This document shows positions 1-7,707 of a stretch of 64,000 nt of DNA, piece after piece. Below the pieces are notes generated by a model that searched no databases, had not been told where the DNA came from, and was given only the letters and a program-made list of their open reading frames with translations. The translations under genes were made by a program, and so were the position numbers. Origin of the DNA: Chimaeribacter coloradensis (GTDB taxonomy: Bacteria > Pseudomonadota > Gammaproteobacteria > Enterobacterales > Enterobacteriaceae); assembly GCF_002858715.1 (NCBI RefSeq), contig NZ_PJZH01000008.1, positions 1 through 64,000 of the forward strand, in the 5' to 3' direction. The stretch's first letter is position 1; each line of letters begins with the position of its first letter.

Positions 1-220
1 CGTTTGTTTGCATCACGCGAGAAACTAAAAGTCGAAATCCAGTGCACACCAAGTGATGCAGGTTTTTTAGGGGGCGTCAGCGCTCTCCCGAATTACTGCA
101 ATCAGTTTTTGTATGAAATAAAGCGCACATTCTGTTAACGGCGGACGTATCATATCCCTATAAAATTATCTTTATTGGTGGAAATCACTCCACCTGATTA
201 AAAATTTTGGAATATAGCAA

Positions 221-427
221 ATGAAATATACATTGACGATGGCTGCTGCAGCCTTTTTTGTAATAATGTCAGCACCCTGTTATGCGCAGAGTATTACTGT
301 GACATCAGGTACGCTGGATGAAGCTGAGGCGAAAATTGCAGAAAAGGCACAGCATCTTAATGCAAAGTACAAAATCACTGAAGCCAATATCCATAATCGC
401 GTCCATATGACTGCCCGGTTATATTAA
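221..427 (+). CDS. DUF1471 (YhcN/BhsA/McbA family) small periplasmic protein
   Basis: The 68-residue product begins with a clear signal peptide (hydrophobic MAAAAFFVIMSAP core, likely cleavage after CYA, about residue 22). A compact domain follows that ends in the family's typical tail, NIHNRVHMTARLY. Proteins of this enterobacterial family (BhsA, McbA, YhcN, YdgH) are small periplasmic stress- or biofilm-associated proteins, several of them induced by acid, peroxide or metals. Their molecular function is poorly defined. The gene stands alone and is followed within 20 bases by a strong terminator, so it is probably monocistronic. Length and layout match single-domain members. The family call is firm; the specific role is not assigned. 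Confidence 0.85.
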   Translation: MKYTLTMAAAAFFVIMSAPCYAQSITVTSGTLDEAEAKIAEKAQHLNAKYKITEANIHNRVHMTARLY

Positions 428-445
428 TATTCAACCCGTATACTA

Positions 446-473
446 AAAAGGCTGCCTGCAGGCAGCCTTTTTT
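446..473 (+). terminator. Rho-independent terminator of the DUF1471 gene
   Basis: A perfect GC-rich inverted repeat (GGCTGCC / GGCAGCC, extended by AAA/TTT) ends in a T run directly after the stop codon at 427. The A tract on the other side could also make it work in reverse. Confidence 0.8.
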
Positions 474-650
474 ATGTCTGTGCATCCGCTTTCCTGACAG
501 CACTTGCCACAGAATTACATGCAAAAAACCCGAACAACGTGCTTGCATTGAACAACTGACGTGGACCAGCTTTGGCAAGACGTTATCCCGATGAACGCCG
601 GGCTGCCAGACACCGGCGATACCGGTCGTCAGTAGACCAATAGACAGGCA

Positions 651-682
651 TAAAAAAGCCCCTGCAGTGGCATTCAGGGGCG
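651..682 (-). terminator. Rho-independent terminator, minus strand
   Basis: Read on the minus strand, GCCCCTG and CAGGGGC pair around a short loop and are followed by a T run (the A run at 652-657). It lies about 90 bases past the stop of the flavin oxidoreductase gene and would end that transcript. Confidence 0.7.
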
Positions 683-768
683 AAAGGATATGATGCTCGT
701 TATTTTTTGAGGGTAATACAGGTCTGTCTGAGTCAGGCACCTCTTTACCTGCTGGTACCTGGATACAA

Positions 769-1845
769 TTAACGCTCTACGGTGATGTCCAGCGGCGCAG
801 CAGGCAGACGCGGCTGCGAGCGCTGCCAGCCGGAGCCGTAGCGGGTGTACTGCGGCGGCACCGGCATGACCACTTTCAGGTCATCTGCAGCGGTACGCGC
901 CCAGAACGGGTCTTTCAGCATTTCACGCCCTACCAGAACGATATCCGCGCGACCGTTCTGCAGGATCTCTTCTGCCTGACGGCCGGTTTCGATCAGGCCA
1001 ACCGCGCCGGTTTTGATGTCCAGCTCACGGCGCAGCAGCTCGGCAGCTGGCACCTGGTAGTTCGGGTAGGTGTTCACCTGCACCATGGCGATACCGCCGG
1101 TCGAACAGTCGATCAGATCGATGCCTTGCTCTTTCATCCATTTACCGTAGACCAGGAAGTCTTCAGGACGGTTACCACCTTCAGCGTAGTCGGTGGAAGA
1201 GATGCGCAGGAACAGCGGGCCTTTCCACTCGCTGCGTACCACGTCAATCACTTCACGCACGATACGGTAGCGGTTTTCCTGGCTGCCGCCGTACTCGTCA
1301 GTGCGCTTGTTGGCCAGCGGGGACAGGAACTGGTTCAGCAGGTAGCCGTGTGCACAGTGAATTTCTACTACGTCAAAGCCGGCTTCACGTGCGCGGCGGG
1401 CACCCTGGCGGAATGCTTCAACGACTTCTTTAATCTGCTCAATGGTCATCGCCTGCGGCACGCGAGACTCAGCGGTGAACGGAATGGCTGATGGTGCGAT
1501 GGACGGCAGGTCAATACCCAGCTGACGACCGGCATGACCGATCTGCGCACCGGCTTTCGCGCCAAAGCGGTGAATGGCCGCCGTCACGCGCTGCAGGCCT
1601 TCAACGTGGCTGTCGTCCCAGATACCAATGTCGCCTGGGCCGATAGGACCGTTTGGCAGTACGGCTGCGGTTTCCAGCATAATCAGGCCGGCGCCGCCCA
1701 GGGCACGTGAGCCGTAGTGAACAACGTGGAAGTCGTTGATGTGGCCGTCGTCAGAGGCAGAGTGCATGCACATCGGGGACATCGCGATACGGTTACGGAA
1801 TTCTACGCCGTTGATGGTAATGGGTTCAAAAAGTAAGGCTGACAT
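769..1845 (-). CDS. NADH:flavin oxidoreductase, Old Yellow Enzyme family (YqjM/NamA-like)
   Basis: This 358-residue TIM-barrel flavoenzyme is close in length to YqjM/NamA-type ene-reductases. It has the FMN-barrel start (LFEPITINGVEFRNRI, followed by SPMC), the central HCAHGYLLNQFLSP segment that supplies the conserved His and Tyr, and the TDEYGG loop. The C-terminal FMN-phosphate region includes LVGREMLKDP. Such enzymes reduce activated C=C bonds of enones, quinones, nitro compounds or electrophilic aldehydes with NAD(P)H in the cytoplasm. The gene is divergent from an HxlR regulator, a pairing common for quinone- or electrophile-responsive ene-reductases, so substrate-induced derepression is likely (inference). 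The physiological substrate cannot be read from the sequence. Confidence 0.9.
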   Translation of the reverse strand: MSALLFEPITINGVEFRNRIAMSPMCMHSASDDGHINDFHVVHYGSRALGGAGLIMLETAAVLPNGPIGPGDIGIWDDSHVEGLQRVTAAIHRFGAKAGAQIGHAGRQLGIDLPSIAPSAIPFTAESRVPQAMTIEQIKEVVEAFRQGARRAREAGFDVVEIHCAHGYLLNQFLSPLANKRTDEYGGSQENRYRIVREVIDVVRSEWKGPLFLRISSTDYAEGGNRPEDFLVYGKWMKEQGIDLIDCSTGGIAMVQVNTYPNYQVPAAELLRRELDIKTGAVGLIETGRQAEEILQNGRADIVLVGREMLKDPFWARTAADDLKVVMPVPPQYTRYGSGWQRSQPRLPAAPLDITVER

Positions 1846-1931
1846 TTTTTCTCCAGAAGGTGTTTCATATTTGACCCGCTCAAAGTAGCATATAGACGTA
1901 ATAAGTTAATACGCTAAAAATATGCACATAC

Positions 1932-1945
1932 TTACCAAAAGGTAA
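1932..1945. promoter_or_regulatory. Palindrome, candidate HxlR operator
   Basis: TTACC-AAAA-GGTAA is a perfect palindrome in the 113-base gap between the divergent flavoenzyme and HxlR genes, ending 14 bases before the HxlR start. HxlR dimers bind short palindromes in such gaps. Assignment is by position and symmetry only. Confidence 0.45.
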
Positions 1946-1958
1946 CCTAGAGAAGAAA

Positions 1959-2360
1959 ATGAAAAAACTACGCAACTATGACTCGGCGCCCGGCTGCTCC
2001 ATGGAGGCCGCCCTGCACATCATGGGGGGCAAATGGAAGGGCGTTATCCTCTACCACCTGTTTAAGGACGGCACGCTGCGGTTCAGCGAGCTGCAGCGCT
2101 TCATGACCAGCATCAACCAGCGGCTGCTGACCAAGCAGCTGCGCGAGCTGGAAGAGGACGGCCTGGTGGTGCGCGAGGTCTTCCCGGTGGTGCCGCCACG
2201 TGTGGAATATTCGCTCAGCGAGGAGGGCCGCGAGCTGAACAAGCTGGTGCTGGACCTGAGCCTCTGGGGCAGGAAGTGGTTGGAGAAACGCGGCCTGAAG
2301 ACGGCCGTGGAGGAAGATCTGGACGAGCTGAAAAGAATCCTGGGAAATCCTGAGTCCTGA
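1959..2360 (+). CDS. HxlR-type winged-helix transcriptional regulator
   Basis: The 133-residue protein consists of one HxlR domain: a Cys near the N terminus (APGCSMEAALHIMGGKWKG), the recognition region ISINQ-like SINQRLLTKQLRELEEDGLV, and the wing VPPRVEYSLSEEGREL. The N-terminal cysteine preceding the IGGKW-like motif is the residue that senses thiol-reactive compounds in YodB/QorR-type members. Here that role is inferred from family knowledge. It is transcribed away from the flavin oxidoreductase and probably represses it and itself through the palindrome at 1932-1945. Confidence 0.9.
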   Translation: MKKLRNYDSAPGCSMEAALHIMGGKWKGVILYHLFKDGTLRFSELQRFMTSINQRLLTKQLRELEEDGLVVREVFPVVPPRVEYSLSEEGRELNKLVLDLSLWGRKWLEKRGLKTAVEEDLDELKRILGNPES

Positions 2361-2416
2361 TGAATGTGTGATTACAAAAAATATTTGAAGACAGAGGCGT
2401 TTCCCTTAAAACGGTC

Positions 2417-2799
2417 ATGATGCGCAGCATGGTCTGTGACACGGTGAACTGGATTGTGGCTAACCTTCACAGCGATTTACATATCGACCAGCTTGCCAGC
2501 CGGGCAGGCTACACGCGCTGGCAGTTTTAGCGATCTTTTAAAAAGATCACCGGGCATTCGCTTTTAGAATATGTCCGCACCCGGCGTATCGTGAAGGCAT
2601 CATACATATCCGGGATCGCATGATGGACATTGCCTATGATTCTGGCTACAGCAATCAGCAGCTGATGTCGCGCTTAATCCGCGCAACCTTTGGCATGTCG
2701 CCGACAGAACTGCGCAACTGTGCTTCTGTTGGCCCGTGCTCAGAAACGATCGGCCAGCAGGTAGCGACGCTCTTGCAATCCACCCTGCAGGCAGGCTGA
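2417..2799 (+). pseudogene. Broken AraC/MarA-type regulator
   Basis: Two reading frames together reproduce a MarA/SoxS/RamA-like DNA-binding domain. The first (from 2417) reads through IVANLHSDLHIDQLASRAGY to an in-frame TAG at 2528-2530, placed where a Gln or Leu is expected just after RWQF. The same frame then continues with RSFKKITGHSLLEYVRTRR to about 2598. After a frame change the second helix-turn-helix follows (MMDIAYDSGYSNQQLMSRL, then FGMSPTELRNC) to TGA at 2797-2799. A nonsense codon plus a frameshift makes it a pseudogene unless both are sequence errors. MarA-type regulators control efflux and redox genes. Confidence 0.8.
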
Positions 2800-2924
2800 T
2801 GCTGAGGGCCGCCCTCAGAAATAATAACCACGTGGCGCATATCAGACACAGGGTATAAACCACAGTATTGTCAGTACAACCGAGCCCCGCTGCGGCGGGA
2901 AAAATAAAAGAGACTGGATTTACC

Positions 2925-3362
2925 ATGAAAAAGATTAAAATCGCCTTTGTTAAGGCCAACTGGCATGCAGATATTGTGTCTAATGCTCTGGCAGGTTTTA
3001 AGAAAGAGTTAGAAGTACAGGATGTGGAAGCGGAACTGAAGATATTCGACGTGCCGGGAGCGTTTGAAATGCCACTGCTGGCAAAACGGTTAGCTGAAAC
3101 CGGCAGGTACGATGCGATTGTTTGTGCTGCCCTGGTAGTTGACGGCGGAATTTATCGCCACGATTTCGTTGCTGCCGCGGTAGTTGAGGGTTTAATGAAT
3201 GTGCAGCTCAGCACCAACGTGCCGGTTTACTCTGTGTCTCTGACGCCGCACAACTTCCAGCCGGTTGTGGAGCTGGAAAATTTCTACACTGAACACTTCA
3301 TCAAGAAAGGTAAAGAAGCCGCGCGCGCAGTGCTGGCGATTCATACTTTGTCGATTGACTGA
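2925..3362 (+). CDS. ribH2: Type II lumazine synthase (RibH2-like)
   Basis: The 145-residue product matches the RibH2 branch of 6,7-dimethyl-8-ribityllumazine synthase, which condenses 5-amino-6-ribitylamino-uracil with 3,4-dihydroxybutanone phosphate, the penultimate step of riboflavin synthesis. Visible motifs are FVKANWHADIV (with the Trp typical of RibH2), IFDVPGAFEMPLLAK, VVDGGIYRHDFVA with the catalytic His, and SVSLTPHNF. The ATG at 2925 is chosen because upstream in-frame residues (PSPAAAGK) do not resemble the family. No FMN riboswitch and no other rib gene is nearby, so this is a solitary second copy. Family members of this type are decamers and in Brucella serve as a second isozyme; regulation here is unknown. 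A strong terminator follows. Confidence 0.88.
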   Translation: MKKIKIAFVKANWHADIVSNALAGFKKELEVQDVEAELKIFDVPGAFEMPLLAKRLAETGRYDAIVCAALVVDGGIYRHDFVAAAVVEGLMNVQLSTNVPVYSVSLTPHNFQPVVELENFYTEHFIKKGKEAARAVLAIHTLSID

Positions 3363-3385
3363 AAATTGCGTTATTTGATTAACGA

Positions 3386-3418
3386 AAAATCCGGCATGAG
3401 TATTCATACCGGATTTTC
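3386..3418 (+). terminator. Rho-independent terminator of ribH2
   Basis: AAATCCGG...CCGGATTT arms separated by a short loop, followed by TTTT, begin about 25 bases after the ribH2 stop. Confidence 0.75.
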
Positions 3419-3949
3419 ATATCAGACGTGCAGGCAAACAGGGGGTGCTCATTAGCAATATCTGAAGCTCCTGCATTTTGTCAGAAACGATTCTGATGAG
3501 AAGATGTTGCAATACACAGACGCCCGGTAGTCATGGCCTATATCCGCTTTTCGCTCAAAGCGGATGTAGGCCTGCGTGTCGGTCCGCTTTGTGCCAGAGG
3601 CGGTCATTTTCCGGATAAGCTATCAGCATGATGAAGCGTCAGCAGAGAGCATTGGGCTGGATATTCACAGTACACACTTTCACAAGTGACCAGCGGGTTT
3701 ACTCTCTTTTCAGGCCGGCGGCCCTTAATGGATAGCACTTCATTTCAGTAGTAACTTCCGCATTTTATCGTCTGCTTTGCTCCTTCCCTTATATTTGTCT
3801 GCAACAAAGCATTACCGCATCATAAGCTGGGGAATTAAAATATCATTAATATTTTTATTGCGCCTGTTGAATAATGATCTTATTAATATTCAAGCGCTTA
3901 TATCCATAGCGTTCCCACACGTAAATAAAAATAATGAAAAGGATAATTT
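3419..3949. other. Non-coding gap with one inverted repeat
   Basis: No convincing gene is seen in 530 bases. A 9-bp perfect inverted repeat (ATCCGCTTT / AAAGCGGAT, 6-base loop) sits at 3542-3565. The last 150 bases before the MFS gene are AT-rich and probably hold its promoter. Confidence 0.5.
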
Positions 3950-5203
3950 ATGATGATTAAACCCGCCGCTGAAGTCTGTGCGGCGCCGAGTCTATTGCAG
4001 ACGCTTAAATCTTTCCCGATGACTGTCCATGCGCTGCTCTTTTTTACACTCGTCATTCGTTTCAGCTATTTTATGGCCTGGCCGTTTATCGCGGTGATCA
4101 TGACGCAGAATTACCATATGTCGCCGGTTGCCATTGGCGTGGCTATGACCAGTAGCGCGCTGTTCTCGGTGGTGCTCGGTATGTATGGCGGGCAAATTTC
4201 GGACAGACTGGGAAGACGCGTTATTCTTCTGCTGGGCTGTGCCTTTTCCGCTATAGGCTATATCGTCCTGGCGCAGGCAACCGGGATGGCGCTGTTTATC
4301 ATCGGTCTGATGATCATCGGCGTATCCTTTGCATGGGTTGATCCCCCTCTGCGTGCACTGGTGAGTGATTTGCTGGGTGACCGTCGTCGTCGTGCGCTGG
4401 CCCTGCAAATGCGCTACTACCTGATCAACGTCGCGGCGGTGTTTGGCCCACTGGTAGGGATGGTATTTGGCCTGACATCTCAGAAGGGAACATTCCTGAT
4501 AACCGGACTCTCCTATCTCCCTTTCTTCGTCTACGTGCTGCTGTTTATCCCGGCAGGTAAGCTGCTGAGTGAGGAACAGGCTGACAGCAAGCCGGCGGTG
4601 AAGCTGCACCAGGTGATAGGTATCATCGCCAGGGATAAAACCTACATTGCGGCGCTGCTGTGCAGCATTTTGTGCAGTGTTGTTTTTATTCATTACGAAG
4701 CCGTACTGCCCCAGTACCTCCTTTTACTTGACGGCAACGCGGCGGTTAAGTTGATTACTCTGATACTTGTCACTAATGCCTGTACCGTGTTGGTGTTTCA
4801 GACTTTTATTATGCGGTTTCTGGCACGGGTCACCCTGCCAAAACGCATTCTTCTGGGTGGCGTAATTTTCGCTTTATCGCAGCTCGGCTTTTTTTCCATA
4901 CGCTCGACGGAAATTTGGTTATGGCTGACGGTCACCGGTGTATTCAGTATGGGGGAAGCGATTCTGATGCCGAACCTGAACATTTTGCTCGATCAGTTGG
5001 CGCCGCCAGAGCATCGTGGTGCCTATCTTGGTGCCTCAATGCTGTCGACGCTGGGGATCGCTGCCGGGCCATTAATCGGTGGTGTGATGTTGGCGATGAC
5101 GGGTTCAGGGGTATTTATCTGCACCGCATTGCTTAGCCTTTTGTTGTGCGCGATCATCTACGCCTGCCGGATTAACATGCTGACACGTCTGCAGGATTCA
5201 TAA
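3950..5203 (+). CDS. MFS drug/metabolite exporter (MdtH-like, 12 TM)
   Basis: The 417-residue protein has about 12 hydrophobic segments and the MFS motif A between TM2 and TM3 (GGQISDRLGRRVILLLG), plus a long central cytoplasmic loop around residues 205-225. The overall pattern (GVSFAWVDPPLRALVSDL, LPQYLLLL, MPNLNILLDQLAPPEHRGAYLG) resembles MdtH/YceL-type proton antiporters of the DHA1 group, which export fluoroquinolones or similar compounds. The substrate cannot be predicted. AAGGA lies six bases before the ATG. It appears monocistronic, with an elaborate inverted repeat after its end. Confidence 0.85.
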   Translation: MMIKPAAEVCAAPSLLQTLKSFPMTVHALLFFTLVIRFSYFMAWPFIAVIMTQNYHMSPVAIGVAMTSSALFSVVLGMYGGQISDRLGRRVILLLGCAFSAIGYIVLAQATGMALFIIGLMIIGVSFAWVDPPLRALVSDLLGDRRRRALALQMRYYLINVAAVFGPLVGMVFGLTSQKGTFLITGLSYLPFFVYVLLFIPAGKLLSEEQADSKPAVKLHQVIGIIARDKTYIAALLCSILCSVVFIHYEAVLPQYLLLLDGNAAVKLITLILVTNACTVLVFQTFIMRFLARVTLPKRILLGGVIFALSQLGFFSIRSTEIWLWLTVTGVFSMGEAILMPNLNILLDQLAPPEHRGAYLGASMLSTLGIAAGPLIGGVMLAMTGSGVFICTALLSLLLCAIIYACRINMLTRLQDS

Positions 5204-5295
5204 TAAAAGGCGCTGCGGACATTCAAAGTAAACCGGGACATCGTCTGCCGATCCGGAATAAAGCCAAGACATGGATGCAGTGAAGTCCGCAAGGT

Positions 5296-5350
5296 CACTT
5301 TATTTAGAAAATAAAGGAAACGGCCCTGGCAGGGCCGTCTAAATAAAGTG
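5296..5350 (+). terminator. Nested inverted repeat / probable bidirectional terminator
   Basis: An inner hairpin ACGGCCCT-GGC-AGGGCCGT (5320-5338) lies inside a second, perfect 13-bp inverted repeat CACTTTATTTAGA / TCTAAATAAAGTG (5296-5308 and 5338-5350). It sits between the converging MFS and cobalt-transporter genes and likely stops transcription from either side. Confidence 0.6.
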
Positions 5351-5547
5351 CAACGGGCGCGACAAGCCGATGGCGAGGACAAGCCGGCCCGTCGCAGATT
5401 CACGCGCAGCGATTTCGGATGGGTAAGCCTCGTAAGCGTATTTACCGTGATAGTGACCCAGGCCTTCAGGCAGCAGCCTGATGAGGCGGCCATTATTCTC
5501 AATGTCCGCACTCAGTAACTGCAAGGGGCACGGAGCCGCCGCAGTTT

Positions 5548-6534
5548 CTATCTGGCATGGCGCTTTGTCCGCTGTAAAAACAGCAGCCATACGCCCATCG
5601 AGGTGACGATCAGCACCCAACCCATCTGGCTGATCACCGCTTCCATCATGCCATCCAGCGCGGGGGAGATCAGCGTGTTGAGCTGCAACACCGTTGACAC
5701 TTCGTAACAGCCAATCGCAAAAGCCACCACAATCGAGAGCGATGAAATGGCGAGGGTGTAGTTGAGGCTACGCAATGGATCGAACTGCGACCAGCGATAC
5801 AGTTTTAACATCATGACGCCATCAGTGGTATCGATCAGCATCATGCCCGCGGTGAATAACAACGGCATCAACATAATGTGTAGTATCGCTTCGCCACCCA
5901 CAGCATGATTGGCCGACATGCCGAAAATGGCCACTTCAGTGGCGGTATCAAAGCCGATGCCAAACAGAAATCCAATCAGGAACAGATGATGGCTTTTGCT
6001 CACCATGCGAAACAGCGGGGCGCAAAGCCGGGTCAACACGCCGTGGTGGTGGCTTTCCTGCGGAACAGGCGTTGCATCACTGCGCAGCAACTTCTGACGT
6101 TGACGAAAACATTGCCACAGAGTTCGGCTGTTAGCCCAGGCGAGCAGCAATAGAAATGCGCCGGAGATCATCGTGCTGATCATGCCGCCGACTTCCTTAA
6201 CGCCCGGAAACATCTGTTGAAGCGGTCGAGTGGTCAAGGCGAATATCAGGCAGGCGATCAGCACCACTGATGCATGCCCCAGCGAAAACCACATTCCTGC
6301 AGTGAAAGGGCTTTTACCCTCATTGCTCAATTTGCGCATAGCATTATCAATGGCGGCAATGTGGTCGGCATCAACGGCGTGGCGTAACCCAAACAGATAC
6401 GCCAATAACGCCACGCTGAGCGCGGCGGGTGAATGTTGAAACGTTACCAGCGCCGTGCCGATCACCAGCAAATTAAATAACAGGGCGCCACCTATTACCG
6501 CCATGCCTTTCTGCTTATTACTCAGCACCTTCAT
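5548..6534 (-). CDS. NiCoT-family nickel/cobalt permease
   Basis: This 328-residue inner-membrane protein carries the NiCoT signature RHAVDADHIAAIDN in TM2 (the HX4DH metal-selectivity motif) and further family motifs FSLGHASVV and GIGFDTATEV, with about eight membrane segments. The start at 6534 is chosen because it has AGGAG seven bases upstream, and because the longer open frame upstream overlaps the nitrile hydratase accessory gene. NiCoT permeases import Ni2+ or Co2+. As the last gene of an operon with a cobalt-type (CTLCSC) hydratase, it most likely supplies cobalt for that enzyme, as NhlF does in Rhodococcus. The metal choice is inferred from context. Confidence 0.92.
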   Translation of the reverse strand: MKVLSNKQKGMAVIGGALLFNLLVIGTALVTFQHSPAALSVALLAYLFGLRHAVDADHIAAIDNAMRKLSNEGKSPFTAGMWFSLGHASVVLIACLIFALTTRPLQQMFPGVKEVGGMISTMISGAFLLLLAWANSRTLWQCFRQRQKLLRSDATPVPQESHHHGVLTRLCAPLFRMVSKSHHLFLIGFLFGIGFDTATEVAIFGMSANHAVGGEAILHIMLMPLLFTAGMMLIDTTDGVMMLKLYRWSQFDPLRSLNYTLAISSLSIVVAFAIGCYEVSTVLQLNTLISPALDGMMEAVISQMGWVLIVTSMGVWLLFLQRTKRHAR

Positions 6535-6550
6535 AAAAGCTCCTGAAAGA

Positions 6551-7021
6551 TTATCCAACGGCGGCGAAGACCCGCAGCGGCTGGATCGACGGCGGCGATG
6601 CGTGGTGATCGTGATGGTGATGGTGATGGTGATGATGGTCGTGAACATGACCATGCGGTTGATCGGGTGGACAGCTAGCGGCAGCGAGATCCACCGGGCT
6701 GCCGTGGGGTGTGTTGAGGAAAGCCTGTCGCCATTGCTCTTCACGAATCAATAATTCGGACACCGGGATTAAGCGATGCTGGGACAAGATCTTTTCCAGG
6801 CAGCTTAGCCATTGCCGATAGTAGGCGTTGTGAGCACTTTCATCGCTGCGTTGTGGGGAGTCATGAATCTCCTGCGCAAATTGTTCCACCCATTGCGGCC
6901 AACTAAAATAGCCGCGCTGCGATAGAGCCACAGCGATAACGAAGGCATCGGCTTCCCATGGTTGTGCGAAAGCAGGATCGGCCTCAGTGACGTGAGCGAT
7001 GATGGCATTCAACTCATCCAT
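6551..7021 (-). CDS. Nitrile hydratase accessory/activator protein with His-rich tail
   Basis: The 156-residue product has the small helical domain shared by nitrile hydratase activators and the N-terminal part of the beta subunit (FSWPQWVEQFAQEI, AYYRQWLSCLEKIL), the P14K/NhlE type that helps insert cobalt and oxidise the active-site cysteines. After residue 120 it has an unusual metal-binding tail: 14 His in residues 123-140, nine of them consecutive (129-137). The ATG at 7021 follows GAGGAGG with good spacing and overlaps the stop of the upstream beta C-half gene. It lies between the enzyme genes and the cobalt permease, so a role as cobalt chaperone is likely. Confidence 0.85.
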   Translation of the reverse strand: MDELNAIIAHVTEADPAFAQPWEADAFVIAVALSQRGYFSWPQWVEQFAQEIHDSPQRSDESAHNAYYRQWLSCLEKILSQHRLIPVSELLIREEQWRQAFLNTPHGSPVDLAAASCPPDQPHGHVHDHHHHHHHHHDHHASPPSIQPLRVFAAVG

Positions 7022-7385
7022 GCGTCGCCTCCTCACTTTTGCCCTGAATATAGTCTGACCAGACGCTAAGATGAACGCTGAAATTGTCGCCAGTCTCCCC
7101 CCATAATTCAGCGGCGCTGAATTTCACCAGATAGACATACTGCGGCTTCTCCTGCTGGTGCGTGACCAGGGCATCAGGAAACACGCAGGCGCCATAATTC
7201 GCGACAATCACCCCTTTTTTATTGCGCGCATAGCGAGGCAGACGTGTATGGCTGAGCGGATTCATATTCTGCGTAATGATGGTATCGCCCGGCTGATATT
7301 GAGGAGCGACATCCACCGGACGATGATAATCAGGTGGAGTGGTGATTAAATCGAGATAGCCTTGCGGGGAATAGGTGTTCATCAT
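7014..7385 (-). CDS. Nitrile hydratase beta subunit, C-terminal half (separate gene)
   Basis: The 123-residue protein corresponds to the C-terminal barrel domain of nitrile hydratase beta: FQPGD-like QPGDTIITQNMNPLSHTRLPRY, then NKKGVIVANYGACVFPDA, then the SVHLSVWSDYI strand. The second conserved active-site Arg of beta (in RLPRYARNKKG) is retained. In classical enzymes this is one chain with the N-half; here it is a free-standing gene starting 7 bases after the N-half stop with its own GAGGA site. Split beta chains are known in thiocyanate hydrolase and toyocamycin nitrile hydratase. Confidence 0.88.
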   Translation of the reverse strand: MMNTYSPQGYLDLITTPPDYHRPVDVAPQYQPGDTIITQNMNPLSHTRLPRYARNKKGVIVANYGACVFPDALVTHQQEKPQYVYLVKFSAAELWGETGDNFSVHLSVWSDYIQGKSEEATHG

Positions 7386-7391
7386 AAGTCC

Positions 7392-7694
7392 TCAGGCAGA
7401 GAGTTCAGTGAGACGCTGTTGCAATTCCTGCTCGGTAAATACACCGGTCTTACACATCAACTGCTCAATCGCAAACAACCAGTGTTCGTAATAACTCGAC
7501 TGCAAATAGTCGGTCACCGGCATTTTTTCGATTTCATAGCGAAAATCATCCAACACGATCTTACCGCTCATAAAAAATACCAGCGTGGTGGCGAAAATAT
7601 CTTTTTCCCACTGGCTATGAAAATTAGGTTCGTCGGCCTCCATTTCAATGGGGCCAAAATTCTGCATGCCGCCGCAGTCGTGGATATTGTTCAT
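7392..7694 (-). CDS. Nitrile hydratase beta subunit, N-terminal half (separate gene)
   Basis: The 100-residue protein matches the helical N-terminal half of nitrile hydratase beta: start MNNIHDCGGMQNFGPI, central WEKDIFATTLVFF, then FRYEIEKMP and YLQSSYYEHWL. The Arg of FRYEIEKM aligns with the conserved beta Arg that hydrogen-bonds the oxidised cysteines. It ends cleanly with LTELSA and TGA before the linker that joins the two halves in one-chain enzymes. A GGAGAG site precedes it, and it starts 14 bases after the alpha gene. The break coincides with a domain boundary and the next gene has its own ribosome site, arguing against a recent frameshift. Confidence 0.88.
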   Translation of the reverse strand: MNNIHDCGGMQNFGPIEMEADEPNFHSQWEKDIFATTLVFFMSGKIVLDDFRYEIEKMPVTDYLQSSYYEHWLFAIEQLMCKTGVFTEQELQQRLTELSA

Positions 7695-7707
7695 GGCTGC
7701 TCTCCGC

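Noticed and set aside
375-740. Long open frame on the minus strand (121 codons)
   Set aside because: It runs across the DUF1471 gene end and two terminators, has no recognisable domain and no ribosome site.
2800-2924. FMN riboswitch upstream of the lumazine synthase gene
   Set aside because: The conserved RFN core sequences are absent; only a short GC hairpin is present.
3992-4693. 233-codon open frame antisense to the MFS gene
   Set aside because: Composition rich in Gln, His and Arg is typical of an antisense shadow; the plus-strand MFS gene is clear.
6535-6744. 70-codon N-terminal extension of the cobalt permease
   Set aside because: It overlaps the His-rich tail of the accessory gene in another frame, contains a Thr/Ile repeat produced by the His codons, and a good ribosome site lies before the ATG at 6534.
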